Positions 36,199 through 46,534 of a stretch of 64,000 nucleotides of DNA are shown here, in pieces. The notes under the pieces were generated by a model. The model was not told the DNA's origin, did not search any database, and saw only the letters and a list, made by a program, of their open reading frames with translations. This DNA is from Capsicum annuum (lineage: Eukaryota > Streptophyta > Magnoliopsida > Solanales > Solanaceae): positions 96,391,054-96,455,053 of the forward strand of contig NC_061115.1 of NCBI RefSeq assembly GCF_002878395.1, written 5' to 3'. Numbering within the stretch: position 1 is the stretch's first letter; each line of letters begins with the position of its first letter. A program made the position numbers and the translations under genes.

Positions 36199-37789
36199 CC
36201 AGAGTATCTGCAAAATAGCATCGAGTAGAGTCTTATTTATGGGTGTGTAACACACCACACTTATAAGCAGGAGGCTACAAGATATTTAGGAATGTCTCTC
36301 TTTCTGCATACTCTAGTTAGTGCAACATAGTCAGAATGTTCCTCCTTCATACTCTAATTCATGCTATGGTGACGTCCATACAAAAGTAAAATCATCCCAA
36401 ATTCTCTCAAACCCGTCACATTACTAGGGTGATTTAAGTGTAGAAGTTTAGAGTCTAAATGGTATTGTCCGTTTGGATCGCATCATATAAGATCTAAAAA
36501 TTTTGCAAGGACTTGAGAAGAGTCCGTTATTGCTTCAGAGTGTATGGGTTCTAGTGTGAACCTTGATCTTGATGAAATCATACTTTTTAGCCTTTTGTTT
36601 TGAGTATTTTGGGCCCTTTTTAGAAATTTATGTTACAAATGTCATGCTTAAAGGAAAAGATGTGTAGTAGGAGTGTTGGAATCGTGTTTCCACCCAAATA
36701 TTAGTATAAGTTAAAGCGTCAGTGTCATGACCTTTTAGTAGCTAGCAGCATGTGTGGACAGTAAGGTAGTCCATGAAGGAAGTGTTTGACTCAGATTTTT
36801 ATCTATACAAAGTAAGATGTGTATTCTCAGATTATGGAATATTATGTGACAAGTTTCTATCTCTTGAAAATATTTTATCATTGTGTTGATGGAACTAAAA
36901 AGTCTAGTGAAGCCATGTTGGGCTCTTTTAATTCACTAGCATAGTTGACTTGTCATTCATCCCATTTTCTTGTTCAATAAAAAAACCAAAGTCTAGTAAA
37001 GCCATGTGAGGCCTATTTCGATTTACTAGCAATTTGTCGCTCAACGTGTTTTTCTTGTGTTGGTTGAATATATGTATAGCTGAATCTTTTTGCATGAGAT
37101 AGAGTTGGTAATGAAGTGATTAATCCTTGTGTATTATTAGTAGAAGGTAGAGAAGGAGTTGTTGGTCAGGGTGATTTGTTGGTTACTTAAATGTGAAAAT
37201 GGCTATATTAGCGAGTAAGTTATAATTATAGACTCATGGTTGTTTGAGGAATTTGAAGGCAGTCTAAATGTATGATTGAGTGAGTAAGTATGAGGTGAGA
37301 AATCCATATAAGTAGAAAATATTGTATGGGGTTATAATATAAGATTAAGGTTGACCATGTCTATTATGTGACCTTACCCCTTGACCTTTTTTTGTTGGTA
37401 GTTGTAAACTAGTGCTACTTGTGAGAAGGTATGTAGCAGATTTTGAAGTATTTGGGATAGAATGTTCCAATTTGATGGATTAGTATATCATGTTTCCCTC
37501 ATCATTGGTGGTATATGATTGATGCTAGACCATTGGATTGGATCTAATGTAGGATGTGGATATAAGAATAGTGGCATAAGATTAATGGTGTATGGTTGTG
37601 GGATTAAATTAGTAGGCTTAAGGTGCTGAAATAGTACATGCTAACGGATTATGATAAGGAAAACCGTTAGGTCCTAATCGATTATTGTGATTATGAAGTT
37701 CTAGTACACTAGTGTTTTGTGATGTTTATTTATAGTTTCCAAGTGAAAATTTCCAGGACTCTAAGGCATGTCCTAATATCATCACTGGT
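36199..37789 (+). mobile_element. Leader and lost gag region of element D
   Basis: The first 130 bases match the leader of element E. After about 36350 gag should follow, but no capsid or zinc-knuckle block is readable; the region has been replaced or has decayed. A 45-bp phrase around agtctagtgaagccatgt occurs at 36898 and again, altered, at 36989. The protease begins only at about 37790. Confidence 0.5.
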
Positions 37790-38250
37790 ATGTTATGACA
37801 CTTCTCTCATAAAGTATATTGCTTGTTTGATCAGAGGTCTACTCTTTCTTATATGACCCCATTTATGGTTGTACATTTTGGTTTTAATCTCGAGTGTATC
37901 CCTGATCCCTTTTCTATTTCTACCCTGATGTGTGATTTTGTGGTTGCAAGAAGAGTCAATGGGGGTTGTGTGGTATCTTTTGGTGGTAGAGAAACTCTGG
38001 TAGATCTGATAAAGTTAGACCTTGTTGATTTTGATGTCATATTAGAGATGAACTTGTTGCATTTGTGCTATGCCTCCTTAGATTTTCAAAGTCGTGAGTT
38101 CATATTTAAATTCCCTAATGAGCTGGTCAGTAAGTGGGAAGGGGGTTCTCCAGTGCCTAAGGAAAGATTCATATCATATCTTAGAGCCCGAAAGTTGATT
38201 TCCAAAGAATGTCTTTATCATTTGGTCTGGATTAAATATTCAAATTAATA
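37790..38250 (+). pseudogene. Aspartic protease of element D
   Basis: A clean frame at 37823-38248 holds MFDQRSTLSYMTPFMVVHFG, then VARRVNGGCVVSFGGRETLV, DLVDFDVILEMNLLHLCYAS and FISYLRARKLISKECLYHLV. This is the gypsy protease with most blocks intact. The catalytic loop normally reads D-x-G-S-T; here it is DQRST, so the essential glycine is lost. The frame ends at a stop at 38248, before the reverse transcriptase. Confidence 0.78.
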
Positions 38251-38259
38251 GGGTCCTTT

Positions 38260-39020
38260 CTTACAATTTGTTCCCGTGGTTAATAAATGTCCTGAGGCTT
38301 TTCCAGATGATTTTCCTAGTATCTCTTTCGATAGGGAGATTGATTTTGGGATTGCCTTGTTCTGGACACTTATCCTATATTTATCCCTCCTTATAGAATA
38401 GCTTTGGGTGAGTTGAAGGAGCTTAAGGTACAGTTGAAAGACTTTTTTGACAAGGGTTTTATCCTTCCTAGTATGTCTCTATGGGGTTCTCCTATTTTGT
38501 TTGTGCGTAAGAAGGATGGTTCCCTTTGGATGTGCCTCGATAACCGCCAATTGAATAAGGTTACTGTAAAGAACAAGTATCTTCTTCCTCGGAATGATAA
38601 TTTGTTCAACCAGCTTTCGGGTGCTAGATGTCTCTCTAAGATTGATCTTAGGTTTGGTTAGCATCAGCTAAAGATTAGAGAGGTGGATGTCCCTAAGACT
38701 GCCTTCTGAACTCGATACAGTCACTATGAGTCCTTAGTCATTTCTTTTGGTTTAACTAATGCCCTGACGACATTCATTAATTTGATGAATAGGGTTTTTT
38801 ATCAGTTTTTATATTTTTTCATCATCGTGCTTATAGATGATATTCTGGTGTACTCTAAGAGTGAGGCAGATCACGCCAACTATCTTCGTATCATGTTGCA
38901 AACCTTGAAAGATCAGCATTTGTATGCTAAGTTTTCGAAGTTTGAGCTTTTATTGAAATCTATTACTTATCTTGGTTATGTCATTTATAGTGAAGGGATG
39001 GTGGTGGATCCGTAGAAAGT
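38260..39020 (+). pseudogene. Reverse transcriptase of element D
   Basis: The order is as follows: PEAFPDDFPSISFDREI near 38290, then frame 38404-38661 with [40 protein letters not shown] and [20 protein letters not shown], and then frame 38782-39015 with [20 protein letters not shown] and LQTLKDQHLYAKFSKFELLL. The catalytic LIDD box keeps both aspartates. Stops at about 38661, 38707 and 39016 and frameshifts inactivate it. Confidence 0.82.
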
Positions 39021-39049
39021 TGCAGTAGTTAAGAAGCGGCCTAGGCCCA

Positions 39050-39690
39050 CGGCCCCAATTGATATTCTCGACTATAGCTGCCCCGCTGACTATGTTGACC
39101 CAGAAAAAGGTAAAGTTTTTATGGTATGATGCTTGTGAGGGTAGTTTTGACATGATAAAATATAGGTTGATTTTAGTTCCAGTTTTGTCCCTGCCCAAAG
39201 GTTACGATGGATTCATGGTTTATTATGATGCATCTCGTGTGGGACTTGGTTGTGTGTTAATACATCATGGTAAGGTGGTGGCCTATACTTCTAGGCAATT
39301 GAAAGATCATGGGAGGAATTATCCAACTCATGACTTAAAGTTGTTGGTTGTGGTGTTCGCATTGAAGATTTGACGTAACTATTTGTATGAGGTCCATGTA
39401 GATATATTTTCTGATCATAAGAGCCAGCAATATGTGTTCACCCAGAAGGAGCTGAATCTCAGGCAAAGGGCATGGCTTGAGTTGCTAAAAGACTACGACA
39501 TGAGTATCCATTACCACCCAGGTAAAGCTGATGTGGTTGTTGATGCTCTTAGAAGGTTATCCATGGGAAGTCTAGCTTATCTGGGTGAAGATAAGTGGAA
39601 ATTGGTGAAAGATATTCACCATTTGGCTAATCTTGAAGTTCGTCTCTTAGTCTCTGAGAATGGGGGATGTTTGTGCAAAAAATAGCGTAG
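39050..39690 (+). pseudogene. RNase H of element D and linker to integrase
   Basis: The frame 39059-39373 reads [20 protein letters not shown] and [20 protein letters not shown], with the first catalytic aspartate in MVYYD. The second frame 39383-39685 gives [20 protein letters not shown] and [21 protein letters not shown] single stop (tga at 39371-39373) separates the two. The linker ends before the integrase zinc region. Confidence 0.8.
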
Positions 39691-39759
39691 TCCTCTCTTG
39701 GTACTAAAATAAAGGAGAAGCAGGTATTGGATCCTATCTTAATGAAGATTAAGAGAGAT

Positions 39760-40600
39760 GTGGGATAATAAAAGGTTGTAGATTTTCAAATTGACGGTGA
39801 TGGTATCTTGAGATACCATGGCAGATTATGTGTTGTCGATATAGATGGGTTATGAGAGAGGATATTGGTTGAGGATCATGAATTGCGTTATTCCATTCAT
39901 CTTGATTCAATAAAGATGTATCATGATCTTAAGGATATTTATTGGTGAAACAACATGAAGCGAGATATGGATAATTTTATGTCTAAATGCATAGTGTGTC
40001 AAAAAGTGAAGGTTGAGCACTTGTGGACTGGAGGATTATATCAAGAAATTGAGTTTCCTGTGTGGAAGTGGGAAGTAAGTAACATGGATTTCATTACTGG
40101 TCTTCCTCGGTCTCGGAATCAATTTGATTCGATTTGGGTTATCGTGGGTAGGATGACTAAGTCTGTTCACTTTTATCTAGTGAGGACTAATTATTCGCTA
40201 GAGAATTATGCAAAGTTGTTCCTCCAGGAGATTATGAAGCTGCATAGGGTGCCTGTTTCTATCATGTGAGATCATGGCTCTATGTTCTCATCACAGTTTT
40301 GGCATTCATTTCATAGAGGTTTGGGAACTAAGGTGGGCCTTAGTATTGCTTTCCACCCGCAGTCAGATGGGCAAGTGGAAAGGACTATTCAGACGTTGTA
40401 AGACATGCTTAGAGCTTTTGTGATTAACTATGGTGGTAGTTCGATTAATAATTTACCTCTTATAGAGTTTGCGTATAATAATAGCTACCACTCTAGTATT
40501 AGTATGGCTCCTTTCGAGGCCTTGTATGGTAAGAGATGTAAGTCTCCCATCGGGAGGTTTGAAGTTGGTGAGGCTAAGATGTTTGGCTAAGATTTGGTTC
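39760..40600 (+). pseudogene. Integrase of element D
   Basis: The zinc-binding part is visible at 39880-40005 (a His region, then KRDMDNFMSKCIVCQKVKVE with the CxxC pair). The core at 39955-40269 has WKWEVSNMDFITGLPRSRNQ and IVGRMTKSVHFYL. The second aspartate region follows a stop and reads DHGSMFSSQFW. HPQSDGQVERTI keeps the glutamate. The frame 40405-40590 adds PLIEFAYNNSYHSS and APFEALYGKRCKSPIG. Decay is moderate: only a few stops separate long clean pieces. Confidence 0.8.
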
Positions 40601-40985
40601 ACCAAGCGATGAAAAAGGTAATGGTGATTTAGGATAGGCTTAAAGTCGCCAAAAGTCCTATGCAGATATGAGGAGAATGGAGTTGATGTTTAGTGTTATT
40701 GTTTGGGTGTTCTTAAAGGTATCCCCATGAAGGGAGTGATACGGTTTGGTAAGAAGGGAAAGATCATCCCCTGATATGTTGGTCCGTACTTGGATTTGAA
40801 GAGGGTTGGTAATATTGCGTATGAATTAGAGTTGCTCCCCAGTTTGAGCTTCATTCATCCAATATTTCACATTTTGATGTTGAGAAAGTGTGTGTGGGTA
40901 ATCCTTCTATGGTTATTCCTTTAGAGGAGGTAGGAATTAACCAGAATACCTTTAGTTAAAATATTGAAAATTGACCATCCAGTCA
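40601..40985 (+). pseudogene. C-terminal integrase linker of element D
   Basis: Broken frames still show KVSPMKGVIRFGKKGKI-like sequence near 40717-40770, then a GPYLDLKRVGNIAYELELL-like block and HPIFHILMLRKCVWVILLWL-like sequence. The chromodomain proper is barely recognisable and the sequence then turns into an LTR fragment of the opposite strand. Hence D lacks its polypurine tract and 3' LTR. Confidence 0.6.
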
Positions 40986-41391
40986 TTATGGGTGACCTTA
41001 TGACTCGTAGGGTCACCTTATGACTCGTAAGGTCCTACTCATAGTTCGGATAGTGTCCATGATCACCAATACTGTCTTGGCTACAAGTCGTACCATACGA
41101 CTCATACTCAAACATTATGACTCGCATGGTCCAGCAGTTTTTAAAGCAGACGCAATTGGGTATCACACTTGTTAGGATACAAAAGACACCATACAACTCG
41201 TTTTGAGTCTTTACAAATCGTAACCCCCTAGTCGTGGTCATAGCAGAAACTCCAGTCAAACCTACTATCCAGGCTATGATTGGGTCCTTAAGACCTGTCA
41301 AGACTCCCTACGACTCATGTGGAAAGTCGTAGTCTGAGCAGTGAGGATAAAATGTTAGAAATTTTCAGGGACCAAAATTTAAGGTGTTACC
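40986..41391 (-). mobile_element. LTR start fragment, perhaps the outer part of element C's LTR
   Basis: On the minus strand it begins with ggtaacaccttaaattttgg followed by tccctgaaaatttct. This resembles the LTR start of element A (tataataccctaggttttga, then cccttggaaaatttcct). The segment is rich in tacgact/agtcgta words, like LTR A. A 19-base phrase, gggtcaccttatgactcgt, is repeated in tandem near 40990-41035. It lies where the rest of C's LTR would be if D had inserted into it, but similarity to C's inner part cannot be tested, since the two do not overlap. Confidence 0.45.
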
Positions 41392-42984
41392 GTAAAGGTT
41401 CTTGGACAATTAATGGGGAGAAACCTAGTGTTAAGGCACTGCGAATAATCATACTACATTATAGAACTTCATTGGTTTGGTTAATTATCTTGGTTGTTGG
41501 TTCACGAGGTTGATATTATGGCTATGATCTTTCTAACCTATAATCACCTATCTAACTTAGACCCACAGCTACATCATTGAGCAAAGATACGAGAACTTAG
41601 TTAAATATATTCATATTTTATCCAGTAATCAAACCAAATATCTCAAGCTAGTAAGGGACATATCTCAAGCTAAGAGAACTAGTTTTGTTCGTTGATTCTT
41701 AACTTAGTGTTTTGGCTCTAAACTCATTAGGAACACATCATAAACACTATATTTACATACCATAACCATTAGATGCTTAGTTATACAAGCATTAACTCAT
41801 TAAGCATAAGGGAAATCCTCAAAACATGACCAATTAAGCCCGGATACAGCACTGAGGTGCATAAATCCACCTCAGATCATAATACTTTTCTTCTACTCCA
41901 ATTTAAGTGGCACTGATATAATTTCGAGAGTCAACCAAATATTTATATATTTTAAAAATTTTAAGTTGTTAATTATTGTGATTTATTGTAGTTTTTACAC
42001 ATTTTTTTCAAATATATAACAACTTAATTATTTTTATAGATATTTTAAGTTGTTAAATATTGTAATTTATAAGACTTTTTATGTAATTTTTAAATAATAT
42101 ATATTACTCTTCTTGTCCAAACTTTGTGGCACTGATAGTCAATTATTTTTTAAAATAATTGAAATTTTTAATTATTGTAACTTATAATATTTTTTCTTCT
42201 ATTCCAATTTAAGTGACATAATGCTTAGATGACCATAATAATTGATTAGGGGTGATATAGTAAAATCACAATTTAAGCAGCGAAACAATCATGTCTTAAA
42301 TGATTATTTTTTAAAAAAGAAAATAATTATGTCTTAAATGACTTACAACAACTAATTAGAAGTGATATAATAAAATTATTATAAACAACACTTATGAAAA
42401 AAATTTAACTGGGTCTCATATAAGACATCAAATTAATTTAAAACATCAAGAGTTAATCTATCTTTTTATATCTATTTTACCTTTTTTTATTAAATATTAT
42501 TAATTTTTTAATACTTAAATGACTTATAATAATTAATTAGGGGTGATATATATTAAAATTACGGTTAAAGCAGCTGAAGCGGACATGTCATAAATGTCTA
42601 TTTTACTTTTTTTAAAAATTAAATATCAATATTTTTAAATATATAAATAACTTATAATAATTAATTAGGAATGATATAATAAAATCACACTTGAAGTGGA
42701 TAAAACAGGAACACAAACATGCATGTTGAAACCTTCTCTTCAGTAGTATAGAAATATTCAAAATAAAATTTAGAAGTTCAAATGTTCAAAATAAGGGGTT
42801 GGGTTATTACACCTAGGGGTGTCGATGATTCTCGATTCTGTCTGCTTATTAATGAAAGCTGTACTATACCAATTTTTTTTTGTTATTCCTTTGTGAATAA
42901 TTAAAATTACGCTTCTCGAAGCCATCCAAATCTTTTTTTCAGCATCGCTATAGTTTGATTAATTTTGATACTTTATACTTAAAA
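41392..42984. repeat. AT-rich stretch with MITE-like repeat copies
   Basis: No gene. The phrase ttctactccaatttaagtgg (41892) recurs with changes near 42110 and 42190; it resembles the ends of mariner-like MITEs in Solanaceae. A second motif, taattaattaggggtgatat and variants, occurs at about 42240, 42340, 42530 and 42655, always followed by a aaaat-ac block. These may be broken copies of one short element. Confidence 0.45.
42976..42984. other. Left 9-bp target site duplication of the fold-back element
   Basis: The sequence tacttaaaa stands directly before the left arm and is repeated exactly after the right arm at 44538-44546. Confidence 0.85.
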
Positions 42985-44537
42985 CGGAAAAAGCTTAAAA
43001 ATATTTCTGAATTATTTGAAATAGCTTAAAAATATCTTTCGTTAGATTTTCTGCTCAAAAATACTTCTCCGTTAAATATTTAGCTCAAAAATATCTCTCC
43101 CTCTGACGGAATTCGAAAAAGGATCAAAAATACCCCTGAAATATCTGAAATGGTTCAAAAATACCCCTCTATTAAATATTTGGCTCAAAAATACCCTTTT
43201 AACGAAATTCCACCAAGCATGCCACCTACACAAAAAAAACTACATGACTATGTCGCATTACCATTCACATGTAAAATGTTAGTATTTTTTAATTATATAA
43301 CATTCCTTTCTTCTTTATTTTTATTTTTATTTAAAAACGTCAGTGAAACGGACAAAACTTACACGGCTTTTTCATTTTAAATCAAAGTAGACAAACGGTG
43401 GTTACATAATATTTTTTTAAAAAAAAATTATTAAATGTAACATTGCTATTATCAAATTCCTTTGATCATCTAAAAAATAAGTTTTTTCCTATTAAAAGGT
43501 TTAAAAGTGTAAAACCCAACAAAAGAATCTTATTAAACTGATAAACCCATTAATTATTAGGTCATTATAAAAGTTAAAATTAAGATTTACTCGTAAAAGT
43601 AACAAATTTCAAACTAAAAGTCAAATTAGTTACTCAAAAGATGTGTTTGATTTTGTTAGCTTTTACTCAAAATGTTTATGTTAAAATGATTTAATAAATA
43701 CCTCCTCTAATCTAAAATTAATGAATCTTTGAATGGGGCACACATCTTCAAAAAGTTAATGAATGACATAATTAAAGAATAATTTATCAATATTAAGTAT
43801 CATTTTACTTCTTTTCAAACTTGTTCTAAAAATAATAAGATTATTCATTAAAATTGAATTTAGAAAAATGAATTCATTTCGAATGATTAAATATGTATTA
43901 AAAGGAATTCATTTATTTTGAAAAAGAATTTGCATGTAGTAAATTCAACTCAATTATTAGTACATCAACATTTGCTAGCTTAAAAATTAAAATTCTAGCT
44001 CCTCCTCCGAGTCAACATCAGATCAAGATCAAGTTGCCCCTCATCCCAAACGATAATAACAAGATGAAATTTAGAACTTTTAAAACACTAATGGAAAGGT
44101 GAAATCTAGAAATTTAAAATACTAATGAAGTAATTAGCAAAAGATTGATTTTTTGGTTATTTTGTTTCACTGCTTTGCAAAAAAATAAAAATAAAAAAAA
44201 AAAAGAAAGAAAGTAATGTCATATGATTAAGAATACTAACATTTTACATATGGATGGTAATGTGGCATAGTCACGTAGTTTTTTTTTATCTAGGTGGCAT
44301 GCTTGGTGGAATTTCATTAAAGAGAGGGGTATTGTTGAGCCAAATATTTAACAGAGGGTATTTTTGAGTCATTTCAGATAATTCAGGGGTATTTTTTATC
44401 CTTTTCCGAATTTTGTTAGAGGGAGGGGTATTTTTGAGCCAAATATTTAACGGATGGGTATTTTTGAGCCAAAAATCTAACGAGGAGCATTTTTGAGCTT
44501 TTTTAAATAGTTCAGGGATATTTTTGAACTTTTTCCG
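42985..44537. mobile_element. Fold-back / Mutator-like non-autonomous DNA transposon, 1,553 bp
   Basis: The left arm (42985-43290) and right arm (44231-44537) are inverted copies of each other over about 306 bp, starting cggaaaaagct/cggaaaaagtt. Identity is high over the whole arm (roughly 85-90 percent by eye). The inner 940 bp is AT-rich and encodes nothing recognisable. The element is flanked by a perfect 9-bp duplication, the length typical of the Mutator superfamily. Within each arm the phrase ctcaaaaatacccctc and a ttaaatatttgg block are iterated several times. The short open frame at 43150-43380 lies in the arm and is not a gene. A transposase would have to come from elsewhere. Confidence 0.85.
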
Positions 44538-44546
44538 TACTTAAAA
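44538..44546. other. Right 9-bp target site duplication of the fold-back element
   Basis: tacttaaaa, identical to 42976-42984. The exact match fixes both ends of the element. Confidence 0.85.
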
Positions 44547-44879
44547 TGTCATGGATGTAGTATTTTTACAAGTTCTAGAAAAAAATATTTGCTATTTGAC
44601 TCAAATATTACAGGTGTATTATGACAAACTTCATATTTTATATGCTTGGGGACTAATACCACATCCAGTTAATCGAGCAAATTAGTTATTATGTCACCTT
44701 TTTATGGTGGTAGATGTCAAAAACAGGACGAGGGAAAAAATTACTATTAGCATGGAGGCTGTTAAAGGTCCGATAAAATTTTATACATTATGAAGAAAAA
44801 GAAGAAAAAGAAAAAAAGAGAACAATCATGAAATGTGTATACATAAAAAATTGTAAGAATATGTATAGTTATATTTAAA

Positions 44880-44960
44880 GTGTATACATATTATATTTAA
44901 ATCGTGAACATGACTCTGAATGTACCAATTAACTTAATGCCCAAAAACAAATATTAACGA
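44880..44960 (-). pseudogene. Partial duplicate of the 3' end of the peptide gene
   Basis: The plus strand reads aatcgtgaacatgactctga and then accaattaacttaatgccca. This parallels aagtcatgaatacgtctgtc and actaattagcttaatgccca at the end of the peptide gene (45055-45105). On the minus strand both copies give a Gly-His-stop end (ggg cat taa). No upstream coding part is left in this copy, so it is a remnant of a tandem duplication about 155 bp away. Confidence 0.5.
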
Positions 44961-45092
44961 ATGCACATGCACAATTGTTTCAAATTGGAATTATTATGCG
45001 TTTATGCAAAAATGGCAAAAATATGTATATGTCAAACATATACATGTGATACTTAAGTCATGAATACGTCTGTCATGAACGGACTAATTAGC

Positions 45093-45362
45093 TTAATGCC
45101 CAACAACGACGATGGGAGGACCAATCTGATTTTCATCTCTGAAACCGTCAGGAAGGATGTAATTCTCGTCACTATCATGTGCATCTGAATCTGCATCCCT
45201 CGGTGCTGCTGGAGTACTTCCCACACCCGCTGGATTATGGTTATGGCGGCTCGCGGCGGCTGCTTCTTCGGGGTTTTCATCTTCATCGGCCCATGTTTTT
45301 GTAACAAGGAGAGAGCAAATCATAAGTGTTAGGACGGACAAACCAACAATTCTTTTATCCAT
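45093..45362 (-). CDS. Small secreted peptide precursor (89 aa), family unknown
   Basis: This intact single-exon frame is the best gene candidate of the window. Residues 1-25 (MDKRIVGLSVLTLMICSLLV, then TKTWA) look like a classical signal peptide with cleavage after TWA. The rest is acidic and Ala/Pro/His-rich (EEAAAAS, GVGSTPAAPRDADS, DSDENYILPDGF) and has no cysteines. It ends in QIGPPIVVVGH. A short secreted, cysteine-free precursor with a conserved-looking C-terminus fits a signalling peptide. The GPP...GH end is faintly like PIP or CEP peptides (which end in GxGH), but that is speculation. The start codon context is aaaaaatgg, and a TATA box lies 102 bases upstream. Local GC content is clearly higher than the surroundings. 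It would act outside the cell after passage through the ER. Confidence 0.65.
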   Translation of the reverse strand: MDKRIVGLSVLTLMICSLLVTKTWADEDENPEEAAAASRHNHNPAGVGSTPAAPRDADSDAHDSDENYILPDGFRDENQIGPPIVVVGH

Positions 45363-45463
45363 TTTTTGTTTGTTAATTTTTTTCTTGCTTTCTTTCTTGT
45401 TTTTTTGTTTTAAAAAATTATTTTTGTTTGGTTTGGGTGCTTAATATTTGGAAGAGATTTGAA

Positions 45464-45470
45464 ATTTATA
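45464..45470 (-). promoter_or_regulatory. TATA box of the peptide gene
   Basis: The minus strand reads tataaat, 102 bases before the start codon. The expected transcript would have a 5' leader of about 70 bases rich in A and C (accaaacaaaaataa), which is normal for plant genes. Confidence 0.45.
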
Positions 45471-45835
45471 ATGAGATGTACTTTTACTGGTTTGAGAAAA
45501 TTAAGGACCAAATTTTAAAACATGTTGCTGAGCTTGGTTTAAGGAGTATGTCCTCCACACCAACAGAATTGCTCATCATGTGCATGTTAATTTCTTACAT
45601 CTTCAAAGTAATTACAAAAAAATACTACACCGTTAATATATCTAATGGTTGCAGTGGATTATCTAAACTCATTTTTGGGTTATCAGATATTTGCAGATTA
45701 TGAAGAAAAACAAAAGACGTTTTGAAGATGATTAAATGTACATAGCTAGTTTATAAATTAAGCTAGTTTATAAATGAATTTTTTTTATAAAAAATATTTT
45801 AAATTAAAAGGAACAAAGGTCCATAATCATATCAT

Positions 45836-45970
45836 TTATATCTATATTTATATCTATAATCTATAATCTATATCTATAATCTACATTTATAATCTATAAT
45901 CTATATCTATAATCGATAATCTATAATCTATATTCTATGTATATAATCTATAATCTATATTTATAATATA
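45836..45970. repeat. Minisatellite of the unit tctataatctata
   Basis: About ten copies of a 12- to 14-base unit built from tctata and atctata words run directly into the 5' end of a Helitron. The same words stand before the Helitron start at 56573. Confidence 0.8.
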
Positions 45971-46410
45971 TTAAAAGTGCGAAGGGTCTTAAAAATGTTG
46001 TTCGAACTTTTTGTCACTCATTAAAAGTCTTTGCTTTGGACAAAATCATCTTTCACTAATCTTTCCTAATTTTTAAGAGTGAAAAAATTAATTAAATATA
46101 TATATATGGTAAAACCTTTCTTTATTAGAAGTTATCAAAATTTATGACAACTATATTTTTTTCATTAATTTAAGAATTCAACATCAACTAAATTTGATTT
46201 TAAAAAGATTTTAAAAATCTAGAAATAAATATAAAAACATTAGAATAAGAAAAATTAAGAAGCATCAAATTTACATTATCATACTAAAGTGTTAAGGATC
46301 TTTGAAAAGTGATTTAAACTTTTTACACTTCATTAAAATCTCCACAATAGACAAATTATTTAGTTTTAAATAATCAAAAGTTACACGTGCGAGACATGTG
46401 TGATTAAACT
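45954..46410 (+). mobile_element. Short non-autonomous Helitron-like element
   Basis: It begins with tctatatttataatatatta followed by aaaagtgcgaagg, the family's 5' end. It ends with the hairpin acacgtgcgagacatgtgt and attaaacta, where the usual CTAG is altered to CTAT. An inner second head (gtgttaaggatctttgaaaa, 46290) shows that copies are nested. There is no Rep/helicase coding sequence. Confidence 0.55.
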
Positions 46411-46534
46411 ATATGAAAAGTGTGAAGGTCCTTAGAAATGTTGTTTGAACTTTTTGTCCTTCATTAAAAGTCACCACAATTGACAAAATCATTTTTTTTA
46501 TCTTTTTTCTCAAATTATGTACATATATTATAAA

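Noticed and set aside
43150..43380. Plus-strand open frame of 76 codons
   Set aside because: It lies across the inverted arm of the fold-back element.
45053..45307. Second minus-strand frame overlapping the peptide gene
   Set aside because: Shadow of the gene in another frame; it lacks a signal peptide and has worse start context.
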